A stretch of DNA of 64,000 bases from Sulfurospirillum sp. (GCA_014859685.1 JACUTU010000002.1:1-64000); one strand, 5' to 3'. Shown: positions 7,777 to 16,697, counted from the first letter of the stretch. Notes: generated by a model from the sequence alone, not told the origin. Numbers and translations: made by a program.

Positions 7777-8147
7777 GTATTATCAAATTTGAAACTATAG
7801 AAAATAAACTCATAAAACACCATGATGAGTATATAATAGTAGATAGTGATGTAGCTCAATTATATGGTGTAGAAACTAGAGATGTCAATAAAGCAGTAAA
7901 AAATAATCCTGATAAATTTCCAGATGGATATGTTGTAGCTCTTACGAAAGATGAATTAGAAACTTTGCGGTGGAAATTTTCCACCGCAAAGTTTAATATG
8001 ACTAGAGTACCACCAAAAGTTTTCACGGAAAAAGGCTTATATATGTTAGCCACGATCATTAAGAGTAAAACAGCGACTGAAACCACCTTGAACATCATAG
8101 AAACCTTTGCAAAAGTTAGCAGAAGTATAAAAAAGATTAAGAAGTGA
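7773..8147 (+). CDS. ORF6N domain protein
   Basis: The 124 residues are almost entirely an ORF6N domain: [25 protein letters not shown] at about 22-46, [18 protein letters not shown] at about 49-66, and [19 protein letters not shown] at about 78-96. It is a phage-derived DNA-binding domain often found as small accessory genes. The protein is on the short side, with only a brief helical tail. It starts with ATG in the ATGA overlap after the chimeric pseudogene. Like the KilA-N and DUF1016 genes it has no evident sugar role. Confidence 0.82.
   Translation: MSIIKFETIENKLIKHHDEYIIVDSDVAQLYGVETRDVNKAVKNNPDKFPDGYVVALTKDELETLRWKFSTAKFNMTRVPPKVFTEKGLYMLATIIKSKTATETTLNIIETFAKVSRSIKKIKK
7960..7994. 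repeat. Perfect 35-bp palindrome inside the ORF6N gene
   Basis: AAACTTTGCGGTGGAAA (7960-7976), one T, then the exact complement TTTCCACCGCAAAGTTT (7978-7994). It encodes the variable middle of the ORF6N domain (residues about 63-74). Seventeen perfect base pairs with a one-base centre would extrude as a cruciform in DNA or form a tight hairpin in mRNA. Confidence 0.95.
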
Positions 8148-8557
8148 AAATGACAAGTTATAAATTAGTAGATTTTAAAACACTAGGAGATGAGCGAGGC
8201 TCTCTTATAGCTATTGAAGAGGGATACAATGCTCCATTTGATATAAAAAGAGTTTACTATATCTTTGGTACAAAAGAGGGAGTTGAAAGAGGTTTTCATG
8301 CTCACATAAATCTAAAACAAATGGCAATAGCTGTAAAAGGTAGCTGTACTTTTGTCCTTGATGATGGAACAAAAAAAGAAGAGGTAAAACTTGATAATCC
8401 AAACAAAGGACTTTTTATAGAAGGACTTATTTGGAGAGAGATGAAAGATTTTAGTGAAGATTGTGTATTAGTAGTGCTTGCAAGTGAGCATTATGACGAG
8501 AGTGATTATATAAGAGATTATGATAAATTTTTAGAGGAAGCGAAAAATGATTCATAA
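8144..8557 (+). CDS. fdtA: dTDP-4-oxo-6-deoxy-glucose 3,4-ketoisomerase
   Basis: This single-cupin isomerase moves the keto group of dTDP-4-keto-6-deoxyglucose from C4 to C3, ready for amination. The 137 residues match FdtA/Qdt[16 protein letters not shown] (about 11-25), [14 protein letters not shown] (about 44-57) with two histidines, [10 protein letters not shown], and [18 protein letters not shown] at the end. FdtA (galacto product) and QdtA (gluco product) cannot be told apart by eye. GTG 8144 or ATG 8150 could be the start. The next gene overlaps by 11 nt. Confidence 0.92.
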   Translation: MKMTSYKLVDFKTLGDERGSLIAIEEGYNAPFDIKRVYYIFGTKEGVERGFHAHINLKQMAIAVKGSCTFVLDDGTKKEEVKLDNPNKGLFIEGLIWREMKDFSEDCVLVVLASEHYDESDYIRDYDKFLEEAKNDS

Positions 8558-9092
8558 ACTAGCAGATGTACAATCTCAAAATATAGGTGAGAATACAAAT
8601 ATTTGGCAATTTTGTGTAGTACTAAAAAATGCGAAAATAGGAAGTAATTGTAATATAAATGCAGGTGTTCTTATAGAAAATGATGTAATCATCGGAGATA
8701 ATGTAACAGTTAAAAGCGGAGTGCAAGTGTGGGATGGGATAACATTCGAAGATAATGTTTTTATAGGTCCAAATGTAACTTTTACAAATGATTTTTTGCC
8801 AAGAAGCAAACAGTATCCAAAAGAGTTTTTAAAAACTACTATCAAAAAATCAGCTTCAATAGGTGCAAATAGTACTATTGTAGGTGGAACTACTATAGGA
8901 GAGTATGCAATGACTGGTGCAGGAAGTGTTGTAACTAAAAATGTAGGAACTCAAGAACTATGGTATGGAAACCCTGCAAAGCATAAAGGCTATGTATGTA
9001 AGTGTGGACAAAAGTGTGATGAAACATTGATTTGTTCAGATTGTGAAATAAGGGGGGGGGTAAGTAGTTATGTTTGCCTAATGGCAGCATGA
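8547..9092 (+). CDS. fdtC: dTDP-3-amino-3,6-dideoxyhexose N-acetyltransferase (left-handed beta-helix)
   Basis: Imperfect hexapeptide repeats run through most of the 181 residues ([50 protein letters not shown]), the signature of the trimeric beta-helix acyltransferases. [20 protein letters not shown] is followed by a CSDC pair, a cysteine-rich tail seen in FdtC/WbpD-like enzymes. It would acetylate the amino group installed by FdtB. The end of the gene carries a run of nine G (9052-9060); only this length lets the frame reach the ATGA overlap with the next gene. Confidence 0.88.
   Translation: MIHKLADVQSQNIGENTNIWQFCVVLKNAKIGSNCNINAGVLIENDVIIGDNVTVKSGVQVWDGITFEDNVFIGPNVTFTNDFLPRSKQYPKEFLKTTIKKSASIGANSTIVGGTTIGEYAMTGAGSVVTKNVGTQELWYGNPAKHKGYVCKCGQKCDETLICSDCEIRGGVSSYVCLMAA
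9052..9060 (+). repeat. Poly-G tract (G9), candidate phase-variable site
   Basis: Nine consecutive G lie near the 3' end of fdtC. With nine, fdtC ends at TGA 9090-9092, overlapping the ATG of the GNAT gene. With eight it would stop right after the tract (TAA), and with ten at the TAG a few bases later. Long G runs in surface-structure genes are known slipped-strand contingency sites in Campylobacterota. Confidence 0.7.
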
Positions 9093-9607
9093 TTATTTAT
9101 GGTAAAAATATAAATATGAGAACAGTTGCAGTAGATGATGCAGAGTTTATCTACACTATGAGGCAAAATGAAAATAAAACTAAATACTTATCAAAAGTGA
9201 CTGGTTCTATAGAGTCTCAAAAAGAATGGATAAAAAACTATAAACAAAAAGAAGAAGATAAAAAAGAGTTCTATTTTGTAATAGAATCAAAAGATGAAGA
9301 AAAACTTGGACTTGTACGCATGTATGATTTTAAAGATAACTCGTTTTGCTGGGGAAGTTGGCTCATAAAAGATGATGCACCAAAAACAACTGCAATTGAG
9401 TCAGCCCTTCAAATATATGAGTTTGGATTTTATGGCTTAGGATTTGAAAAATCTCATTTTGATGTACGAAAAGGAAATAATAAAGTGATAGCTTTTCATC
9501 AAAGATTTGGTGCTAAAATAATAGATGAAGATGAGTTAAATTATTTTTTCAATTTTGAAAAAAGTGATTATGAGATAACAAAAGAAAAATATAAGAGGTA
9601 TTTGTAA
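9089..9607 (+). CDS. GNAT-family N-acetyltransferase
   Basis: The 172 residues match the GNAT fold of the RimJ/PseH kind: [20 protein letters not shown] at the start, a [18 protein letters not shown] strand pair, [20 protein letters not shown] as the acetyl-CoA loop region, and [20 protein letters not shown] near the end. ATG 9089 (MIIYGKN) is preferred to an in-frame TTG at 9074 because family homology begins at IYGKNINMR and it forms an ATGA overlap with fdtC. It may acylate an amino sugar made by this cluster. The acceptor is unknown, and FdtC already supplies one acetyltransferase. Confidence 0.82.
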   Translation: MIIYGKNINMRTVAVDDAEFIYTMRQNENKTKYLSKVTGSIESQKEWIKNYKQKEEDKKEFYFVIESKDEEKLGLVRMYDFKDNSFCWGSWLIKDDAPKTTAIESALQIYEFGFYGLGFEKSHFDVRKGNNKVIAFHQRFGAKIIDEDELNYFFNFEKSDYEITKEKYKRYL

Positions 9608-9608
9608 G

Positions 9609-10712
9609 ATGATCCCATTTTTAGATTTAAAAGGTTTAAATGCTCAATACAGAGCAGAACTAATAGAAGCTTGTACAAGAGTTATTGATAGCGGCTGGTA
9701 TATTCAAGGAAATGAGTGCAGAGAGTTTGACAAAGAGTTTGCCCAGTATTGTGGAACCAAATATGCCATCGGCGTTGCCAATGGTCTTGATGCACTCATA
9801 CTCATACTAAGAGCATATAAAGAATTAGGTATTATGAACGGTGGTGATGAAGTGATAGTACCATCAAATACCTATATAGCCTCTATCTTAGCAATTTCGC
9901 AAAATAATCTTGTGCCTGTTTTAGTAGAACCAGATATAAATACATATCTTATAGACCCATCTAAAATAGAAGAGAAAATCACTTCTAAAACAAAAGCCAT
10001 CATGCCAGTACATCTTTATGGGCAAACTTGTGAAATGGATGCTATAAACGCCATAGCAAAAAAACACAAGTTAAAAGTCATAGAAGACTCGGCTCAATCT
10101 CATGGTGCACACTTTGGAGATAAACGCAGTGGCAATCTTGGCGATGCAAGCGGATTTAGCTTTTACCCTGGGAAAAATCTAGGGGCTTTAGGTGATGGCG
10201 GAGCAGTGACTACAAATGATGAAACACTCGCAAACACCATAAAAGCACTAGGAAACTACGGAAGCCATAAAAAGTATGAAAACCTTTACAAAGGAATAAA
10301 CAGCAGACTCGATGAGATGCAAGCTGCGATGCTTAGAGTAAAGCTAAGATACTTGGATAATGAAGTAGAAAAACGAAGAGAGATAACAAATTACTATCTA
10401 CAAAATATCAAAAATGAAAATATCATTTTACCAACTGTAAGAAGTGAAGACAATCATGTATGGCATCTGTTTGTTATAAGAGTAAAAAATAGAGATGAAT
10501 TACAAAATTACTTACATGTAAATGGCATCCAAACACTCATCCATTACCCAATTCCATCACATAAACAAAAAGCTTATACTGAGTGGAATGATGAAAATTA
10601 TCCTATAAGTGAACAAATACATAATGAAGTGTTGAGTTTGCCTATAAGTGGCGTTCAGAGTTTGGAAGATACTATGAAGATAGTAGAAATTGTTAATGGG
10701 TTTATAAAATAG
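9609..10712 (+). CDS. fdtB: dTDP-3-amino-3,6-dideoxyhexose transaminase (DegT/DnrJ/EryC1)
   Basis: This PLP aminotransferase installs the 3-amino group on the dTDP-3-keto sugar from FdtA. The 367 residues fit the family. It opens with [16 protein letters not shown], has the NGLDAL and PSNTYIAS pockets, the EDSAQSHGA motif around 158, and the PLP lysine in [15 protein letters not shown] around 184. [19 protein letters not shown] is typical of sugar aminotransferases. It sits directly behind fdtA, fdtC and the GNAT gene, 1 nt after the last. Confidence 0.93.
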   Translation: MIPFLDLKGLNAQYRAELIEACTRVIDSGWYIQGNECREFDKEFAQYCGTKYAIGVANGLDALILILRAYKELGIMNGGDEVIVPSNTYIASILAISQNNLVPVLVEPDINTYLIDPSKIEEKITSKTKAIMPVHLYGQTCEMDAINAIAKKHKLKVIEDSAQSHGAHFGDKRSGNLGDASGFSFYPGKNLGALGDGGAVTTNDETLANTIKALGNYGSHKKYENLYKGINSRLDEMQAAMLRVKLRYLDNEVEKRREITNYYLQNIKNENIILPTVRSEDNHVWHLFVIRVKNRDELQNYLHVNGIQTLIHYPIPSHKQKAYTEWNDENYPISEQIHNEVLSLPISGVQSLEDTMKIVEIVNGFIK

Positions 10713-11999
10713 ATGAAATCAAAAATAAAAAAACTCATACCACAACCTATAAAAGATATACTAAGACCTTTAAAGAAAAAGTTTTATGATGATGCAAAAA
10801 AAAGAGCATTATTTTTAAAAATGCAAAAAAAACACAAGAAACTCATAGAGAAAATAAAAGGTAAAGAGAAAATAAAAGTTGTTTTTTTAGCTATCCATAA
10901 AAGTGTATGGAAAGTAGATCCTGTATTTAAAAAAATGCTTGATGATTCATATTTTGAGCCTCTTATTTTGGTTTGTCCATATACTACTTATGGAGAAGAG
11001 CGAATGTGGGAAGATATGAAAGATACTTATGAGTATTTTGAAGAAAAAGGTTATCCTTTACTCTCTTCTTACAATAAAGATGAAGATAGATGGATAAGTC
11101 TAGAAGAGATAAAACCTGATATTGTATTTTTTACAAATCCTCATAACTTGACTCGAAAAGAGTATTATGAAGATGCTTATATGAATTATTTAAGTTGTTA
11201 TGTGCCGTATTATACCGATATAGCTTCAAACTATGATGTAGAGTCAGTTTATAATCAAATATTTCATAATGCAGCTTGGAAAATATTTTTACAATCAGAG
11301 TATTCAATTAATAAAGCAAAAGAAATAGCATTAAATAAAGGTTCTAATCTTGAATTGTCTGGGAATTTGATACATGAAATGTTTCAACATGTATTAAAAG
11401 AAAATATTAAAAATCCTTGGAAACAACAAATAAAATTTAAGAAAAGAATTATTTATGCTCCCCATCAAAGTATTTTATTAGAAAATAATTTACATTTAGG
11501 AACATTTTTACATAATGGCGAGATAATTAAAAATTTAGCTATTAAATATCAAGATTCTGTTCAGTGGGCATTTAAACCACATACTATTTTAAAATCAAAA
11601 TTATACTTACATCCTGAATGGGGTAAAAAAAGAACTGATGAGTATTATGATTTTTGGCAAAATAGTGACTACACACAGTTGGAATTAGGCGAATATATTA
11701 AACTGTTTGCAACTTCTGATTCAATGATACATGATTGTGGAAGTTTTATAGATGAGTATTTATTAGCAGAAAAACCATGTGGGTATTTATATTTTAATGG
11801 TGAAAATCAACTAAAAGCTATAAATTCTTATGGTAAAGAATTATTGAAAAAATATAATACTCTTGATAGTAGTGAAGCTATAGAAAATTTTATAAAAAAT
11901 ATTATAGAAGAGAATATTGAAGGAGTAAAATTTATAGAAGATAAAATCAATCCTTCATCTTTGATATTGGAACAATTAAAAGAGGCCACACAAAAATGA
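10713..11999 (+). CDS. CDP-glycerol glycerophosphotransferase-like protein
   Basis: After a lysine-rich start (about 1-50) the 428-residue protein has a two-domain GT-B-like layout: VVFLAIHKSVWKVDPVFKKM, then YEEIKPDIVFFTNPHN-type text, and in the C-terminal half APHQSILLENNLHLGTF, FKPHTILKSKLYLHPEW and MIHDCGSFIDEYLLAEKPCG, which correspond to the nucleotide-binding and catalytic H/S blocks of the glycerophosphotransferase family. Such enzymes move a polyol phosphate from a CDP carrier. The donor here is uncertain, but the next three genes could make a CMP-linked one. It overlaps the aldolase gene by 4 nt. Confidence 0.8.
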   Translation: MKSKIKKLIPQPIKDILRPLKKKFYDDAKKRALFLKMQKKHKKLIEKIKGKEKIKVVFLAIHKSVWKVDPVFKKMLDDSYFEPLILVCPYTTYGEERMWEDMKDTYEYFEEKGYPLLSSYNKDEDRWISLEEIKPDIVFFTNPHNLTRKEYYEDAYMNYLSCYVPYYTDIASNYDVESVYNQIFHNAAWKIFLQSEYSINKAKEIALNKGSNLELSGNLIHEMFQHVLKENIKNPWKQQIKFKKRIIYAPHQSILLENNLHLGTFLHNGEIIKNLAIKYQDSVQWAFKPHTILKSKLYLHPEWGKKRTDEYYDFWQNSDYTQLELGEYIKLFATSDSMIHDCGSFIDEYLLAEKPCGYLYFNGENQLKAINSYGKELLKKYNTLDSSEAIENFIKNIIEENIEGVKFIEDKINPSSLILEQLKEATQK

Positions 12000-13573
12000 A
12001 TAAAATAAAAATCCTAGACTGCACATTAAGAGATGGTGGCTATGTAAACGATTGGGCTTTTAAAAACCCTCATATACAAAAAATTTTAAAAGCCTTAGAT
12101 GCTTCACATGTTGATATCATAGAGTGTGGGTATCTCAATGACAAAATGGGTATGCCAAATAATTCTACTCTTTTTGATTCTACTGTTACAGTTGATAAAG
12201 TCCTTGCTTCATTATCAAAAAGTGATGTTGAAAAAGTCATCATGATAAACTTTGGAGATTTTGATGTAAAAAACTTACCTCCAAAAGAACAAACTTCTAT
12301 AGATGGCATTCGTTTAGCCTTTCACAAAAAAGATATAGATAAGGCATTTGAAACGGCATATAAAATAAAAGAGTTAGGCTATAAACTCTACTTTCAACCT
12401 ATGGTTACAAAAAATTACAAAGATATAGAGTTTTTATCTATTATAGAAAAAACTAATGAGCTTAATCCTTATGCATTTTACATAGTAGATAGTTTTGGTT
12501 CTATGACACTTGATGAGTTTCATAAGTATTTAGTCTTAGCTCAAAACAATCTTAATGAATCTATCTCTTTAGGATATCACTCACACAACAATATGCAATT
12601 AGCATTTTCAAATGCTATTAGTATGTGTTCTCAAAATTTCAAAAGAGAGATAATAATTGACTCTAGTATCTACGGTATAGGGCGAGGTGCTGGAAATCTA
12701 AACACAGAACTCATCGCAGACTATTTAAACAATGCTCATGAAAAAGAGTACGATACTTTACCTCTTTTAGACATAATAGATGAACTTTTAGCTTCTCTTA
12801 TGGCAAAAAATTCATGGGGATTTTCACCTGCACAGTTTTTATCAGCTTCGTATAATTGCCATCCAAATTATGCTTCGTATTTAGTAAATAAAAATACAAA
12901 CCATATAGTAGGAATAAAAAAGATACTAGACAAACTCCCAGAAGAAAACAAATCATCATTTGACAAAGAACTTATAGAAAAACTTTATAGAAAGTATATA
13001 TTAGAACCAAAGTCTAGTCTTAAAGGTGAACTCAAACTAAGCCTTGATAAAAATATACTTCTTATCGCCTCAGGTAAAAGTGTCAATGAATATAAAGAAC
13101 TCTTAGAGTCAAAAGCAAAAGATCCAAACTATCAAATTATAGGACTAAATCATAAACCTAGCATAGAGTGTGATTATTACTTTTTTACTAATCAAAAAAG
13201 ATATGATGAATTCTATGAGAAAATAGAAGCAAAAAAAATAGTTGTTACAAACAATATTCAACTAAAAAAAGATGTAAATTCAGTTTTAGATTTTTCTAAA
13301 TTAGTTTTAAATCATGAAGTGCTTATCACAAATTCTACAATAGTGGTAATTAATTATCTTATTCAATCAAATTTCAAAAGTGTTGAGATAGCAGGATTAG
13401 ACGGATATAAAATTGGAGTAGAAAACTATAGTTATGATGAGAATCAAATTGTATCTGATATAAAAGCACAGCAAGAAGAAAATCATATTATAAAAAATTC
13501 ACTTGTAGAATTGTCAAATAAAATTAAAATTAACCTAATTACACCTAGTATTTTTAGAGAGGATGATAAATGA
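11996..13573 (+). CDS. HMGL-like aldolase with an extra C-terminal domain
   Basis: Residues 1-280 are a DRE-TIM metallolyase of the 4-hydroxy-2-oxovalerate aldolase kind: LDCTLRDGGYVNDW at 6-19, IIECGYLND near 41, GYHSHNNMQLAFSNA near 193 with metal-binding histidines, and IYGIGRGAGNLNTEL near 222. Residues 340-525 form a second Rossmann-like domain (ILLIASGKSVNEYKELLESK; EIAGLDGYKIG) as in surface-sugar proteins of the DUF115 type. Such fused aldolases occur in polysaccharide clusters; the substrate is unknown. It overlaps both neighbours by 4 nt. Confidence 0.8.
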   Translation: MNKIKILDCTLRDGGYVNDWAFKNPHIQKILKALDASHVDIIECGYLNDKMGMPNNSTLFDSTVTVDKVLASLSKSDVEKVIMINFGDFDVKNLPPKEQTSIDGIRLAFHKKDIDKAFETAYKIKELGYKLYFQPMVTKNYKDIEFLSIIEKTNELNPYAFYIVDSFGSMTLDEFHKYLVLAQNNLNESISLGYHSHNNMQLAFSNAISMCSQNFKREIIIDSSIYGIGRGAGNLNTELIADYLNNAHEKEYDTLPLLDIIDELLASLMAKNSWGFSPAQFLSASYNCHPNYASYLVNKNTNHIVGIKKILDKLPEENKSSFDKELIEKLYRKYILEPKSSLKGELKLSLDKNILLIASGKSVNEYKELLESKAKDPNYQIIGLNHKPSIECDYYFFTNQKRYDEFYEKIEAKKIVVTNNIQLKKDVNSVLDFSKLVLNHEVLITNSTIVVINYLIQSNFKSVEIAGLDGYKIGVENYSYDENQIVSDIKAQQEENHIIKNSLVELSNKIKINLITPSIFREDDK

Positions 13574-14256
13574 GTATAAATGTTTTTTTACCTTGTAGAA
13601 AAGGTAGTCAAAGAGTTCCAAAGAAAAATATCAAGTCATTTGCAGGCTTCAAAAATGGTTTAATAGAGATTAAATTAAAACAGTTATTAGAGTGTAAAAA
13701 GATTGATAAAATTTATTTAAGTACAAACGATGAAGAAATACTTGAATATACCCAATCATTAAATCAAGATAGAATTGTTTTGCATAAAAGAGCAGAATAT
13801 CTCTCTTCGAGTCAAACAAGTACAGATGAACTTGTTTCTCATGTTTTGGAATTGATTCCTGAAGGTGATATTTTATGGACTCATGTAACATCACCCTTTT
13901 TAAATGCAGATGTTTATGATGATATTATGAATAGATATGAAGAAGTGAAATCAGAAGGTTTTGATTCATTGATGACAACAAGTTTGATACATGGTTTTTT
14001 GTGGGATAAAAATGGTCCTATAAATTATGATAGATCAAAGGAAAAATGGCCTAGAACACAAACAATAGAACCACTACATGAGATAAATAGTGCAGTTTTT
14101 TTAGCTAATGCAGAAATTTATCGTACTTTGAATGACAGAATAGGAAATAATCCATATCTTTATGAACTTGATAAAATTAAAGGTTTTGATATTGATTGGG
14201 AAGATGATTTTAAAATAGCAGAAGCAATGATAAAAGCTAAGGTCGTAAATATATGA
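13570..14256 (+). CDS. Acylneuraminate cytidylyltransferase-family protein
   Basis: The N-terminal PCRKGSQRVPKKNIKSFAG (residues 8-26) is the CTP-binding loop of CMP-sialic-acid and CMP-Kdo synthetases, followed by KIYLSTNDEEILEYT and the acidic end block DIDWEDDFKIAEAMI. With 228 residues it is a single-domain enzyme that would make a CMP-activated sugar acid or related acid. It is coupled by 4-nt overlaps to the aldolase before it and the phosphatase after it, suggesting an aldol product that is dephosphorylated and activated with CMP. No neuB or neuC homologue is present, so ordinary sialic acid is unlikely. Confidence 0.87.
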   Translation: MSINVFLPCRKGSQRVPKKNIKSFAGFKNGLIEIKLKQLLECKKIDKIYLSTNDEEILEYTQSLNQDRIVLHKRAEYLSSSQTSTDELVSHVLELIPEGDILWTHVTSPFLNADVYDDIMNRYEEVKSEGFDSLMTTSLIHGFLWDKNGPINYDRSKEKWPRTQTIEPLHEINSAVFLANAEIYRTLNDRIGNNPYLYELDKIKGFDIDWEDDFKIAEAMIKAKVVNI

Positions 14257-14882
14257 ATAAAATTAAAAATATATTATGGGATTTTGATGGGGTTATACTT
14301 GATAGTATGCCAATCAGAGATTATGGGTTTAGAAAGATTTTTGAGAGCTATCCAGAAGATTTGGTAGAAGGGTTTATCAGATATCATAGACTAAATGGTG
14401 GGCTTTCAAGATTTCATAAAATCAAATATTTTTACAATCATCTTTTAAACAAAGAAATATCAGAAAAACAGATACAAGACTATGCCGAACAATTTACAAT
14501 TATTATGAAAGAACAATTGACGAATGAAAAATATCTCATTCGAGATAGTGTTGATTTCATTAAATCAAATCATAAAAACTACAACTTTCATATAGTTTCA
14601 GGTTCAGAACATCATGAGCTAAACTATCTTTGTAAAAACTTAGACTTAGCAGATTTTTTTTTAAGTATAAAGGGCTCACCAACTCCTAAAAATAATTTAG
14701 TAAAAAACTTACTTGAAAAAGAACAATACAAAAAAGAAGAGACTATTTTGATAGGTGATAGTATAAATGACTTTGATGCTGCAAATATAAATGGTATAGA
14801 GTTTTATGGGTATAACAATGAAATGCTAAGAGAAATATATAAGCATATTGATAATTTTAAGGATAAAAAATGGCATATATGA
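14253..14882 (+). CDS. HAD-superfamily hydrolase
   Basis: A complete HAD phosphatase of 209 residues: motif I WDFDGVILDSMP (about 9-20), motif II serine in HIVSGSEHHE (about 112-121), the lysine around SPTPKNNLVKNLL, and motif IV LIGDSINDFDAAN (about 168-180). The cap is a helical insert after motif I. Its tight packing with the aldolase and CMP-transferase genes suggests it removes a phosphate from the intermediate between them. It overlaps the next small gene by 13 nt. Confidence 0.85.
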   Translation: MNKIKNILWDFDGVILDSMPIRDYGFRKIFESYPEDLVEGFIRYHRLNGGLSRFHKIKYFYNHLLNKEISEKQIQDYAEQFTIIMKEQLTNEKYLIRDSVDFIKSNHKNYNFHIVSGSEHHELNYLCKNLDLADFFLSIKGSPTPKNNLVKNLLEKEQYKKEETILIGDSINDFDAANINGIEFYGYNNEMLREIYKHIDNFKDKKWHI

Positions 14883-15082
14883 TAACAGTTACACGAAATA
14901 GATATAACGATCAAGGCACGATGGAAATTGATGAATCAATATCTATCAATGCAGATAATATAAATATCGTAGAAGATTCAAGATTGGCTACAAGAGAAAA
15001 ATCAAGAATTATTTTTAATGATGATAGTTCTATTTATGTAATTGAATCAAAAGAGCAAATTGCGAATTTGATTAATAGGTAA
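14870..15082 (+). CDS. Small hypothetical protein (70 aa)
   Basis: I do not recognise this protein. It begins MAYMITVTRNRYNDQGTM and reads as a short beta-rich domain with alternating hydrophobic residues (INADNINIVED, IIFNDDSSIYVIE) and a final helix (SKEQIANLINR). The pattern loosely recalls FlbD-like or small beta-barrel proteins, but similarity is too weak to name. AAGGAT lies upstream of ATG 14870; ATG 14879 is an alternative. It overlaps the HAD gene and precedes the flippase by 6 nt, so it is expressed with the cluster. Confidence 0.6.
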   Translation: MAYMITVTRNRYNDQGTMEIDESISINADNINIVEDSRLATREKSRIIFNDDSSIYVIESKEQIANLINR

Positions 15083-15088
15083 ACAATT

Positions 15089-16543
15089 TTGAGTAAAACC
15101 CTAAAATCCCAAGCCATCCATGGACTCTCATGGAGCCTTGCAGATAAACTTATAAATCAACTAGGATCATTAGCCGTTACCATCTATTTGGCACGGTTGA
15201 TTGGTCCTGAGAGTTTTGGATTTATCGGTATGCTTATGATTTTTATGCTTTTAGCTGAGAGTGTTATAAGTGGTGGATTTATGCAGGCATTAGTACAAAG
15301 AAGTAAAGACTTAACAGAAGCTGATAGCTCAACTATATTTTATGTAAATATGCTCTGGGGTTTGGTGATGTATGTAGTGCTTTATGTATCGGCTCCTTTC
15401 ATAGCAGCGTTTTATCGTCAGCCAGTTTTAGAAGATATTTCTCGTATTTTATTTTTGGTAGTGATTGTAAATTCACTTAGTATTGTAGCTAGGGCTAAAC
15501 TCACTATAGCTATAGATTTTAAAAGCCAAACAATTGTAGGTACAATAGCAACACTGCTCAGTTCATCTATCGCCATTTGGCTTGCGTATTTGGATTATGG
15601 ATATTGGGCTTTGGTTTGGTTGATTTTATTAAAAGCTTTTTTTACTACTGTGGGGCTTTGGTTTTTTTGCAGATGGTTGCCAAAGCTTATATTTAGTAGA
15701 GATTCTCTGAAATCATTACTAGGATTTGGTTCGTACTTGATGGTGGCAGGATTTGTAGCTACGTTTGTAAACAATCTTTATGTTGCTTTGGTAGGTAGAT
15801 ATTTTAGTGCCACAAATGTTGGCTATTTTACTCAGTCTGTAAACTTGACTAATGCGCTCTCTGGAGTGATAAGCTCAACCCTACAAGGTGTTACATATCC
15901 TATCATGACATCTGTCAAAGAAGACAAAGAGAGGCTAGTAAGCATTTATAAACAGCTTATTTCTATAACAATGCTGTTTTCTCTGCCTGTACTTGTAGGG
16001 TTTGCCGCTATTGCAGATAGTTTTGTAAAACTATTTTTGGGAGACGAATGGCTAGCGGCTATACCTTTGATCGTAGCACTGAGTTTAGCTAGAACTATCA
16101 CTCCAATAAGCTCAATAAATATGAATATATTAAATGCTGTGGGCAGATCGGATCTGTTTTTAAAAGTGGACCTATCAAAACTACCAATGACTTTAGCGGC
16201 TTTATTTATAGCCATACCTTTTGGTATAGAAGCTTTGGCTTGGGCTATGGTAACTACTAGTTTTATAGCTTTTTTTATAAATGCCTATTATCCATATAAG
16301 TTGTTCAACTTTGGACCTATCAAGCAACTCAAAATCGCTTTTAACTATATACTAGCTAGCGGAGTGATGTACATAGTTGTTGTTTTTGTAAGTATATGCA
16401 GTGGTGTTTTGGAGTTGGTATTAAAAATAGCAATAGGTGCAGTGGCTTATACTCTGTTTTTATGGTTGAGAAAGGATGAGTTTTTTATGAAAGTAGTTGG
16501 AGAGATAGTGACGAAAATGAAGCTTAGAAAGAGGTTCTCTTGA
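15089..16543 (+). CDS. Wzx-type lipid-linked oligosaccharide flippase (MOP superfamily)
   Basis: A 484-residue membrane protein with about 12-14 predicted helices and the start SLADKLINQLGSLAVTIYLARLIGPESFGFIGM, typical of the WzxC-like branch of polysaccharide exporters. It would turn undecaprenyl-linked repeat units across the inner membrane. The C-terminus ends in the basic tail MKLRKRFS. The start is TTG 15089. No wzy-like polymerase gene was found in the cluster, so how the units are joined is unclear. Confidence 0.9.
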   Translation: MSKTLKSQAIHGLSWSLADKLINQLGSLAVTIYLARLIGPESFGFIGMLMIFMLLAESVISGGFMQALVQRSKDLTEADSSTIFYVNMLWGLVMYVVLYVSAPFIAAFYRQPVLEDISRILFLVVIVNSLSIVARAKLTIAIDFKSQTIVGTIATLLSSSIAIWLAYLDYGYWALVWLILLKAFFTTVGLWFFCRWLPKLIFSRDSLKSLLGFGSYLMVAGFVATFVNNLYVALVGRYFSATNVGYFTQSVNLTNALSGVISSTLQGVTYPIMTSVKEDKERLVSIYKQLISITMLFSLPVLVGFAAIADSFVKLFLGDEWLAAIPLIVALSLARTITPISSINMNILNAVGRSDLFLKVDLSKLPMTLAALFIAIPFGIEALAWAMVTTSFIAFFINAYYPYKLFNFGPIKQLKIAFNYILASGVMYIVVVFVSICSGVLELVLKIAIGAVAYTLFLWLRKDEFFMKVVGEIVTKMKLRKRFS

Positions 16544-16697
16544 AAAGTACAACAATAAACTGGCAAAAGAAGATGTAGCAGATGAAGAGTGGATAAAAAG
16601 CTCATTTGTAGAGCATAATAAGAAAATAAAAGATGAAAAAGTTGAAACAATGATAGAACATACAGTTAAGTTTTGCAAGAAGATGAGGGGTGTTTGA
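16524..16697 (+). pseudogene. Open remnant of an unknown gene
   Basis: The 154 bases between the flippase and the next transferase keep an open frame from about 16524 to TGA 16697 with coding-like, charged content (KLAKEDVADEEWIKSSFVEH; KVETMIEHTVKFCKKM). No good start codon with a ribosome-binding site precedes it. It looks like the 3' end of a lost gene, family not recognised, but could be chance. Confidence 0.4.

Noticed and set aside
13570-14256. CMP-sialic acid (neuA) or CMP-Kdo (kdsB) synthetase in the strict sense
   Set aside because: No neuB, neuC or kdsA genes are nearby, and the neighbours are an HMGL-like aldolase and a HAD phosphatase, so the substrate is left open.
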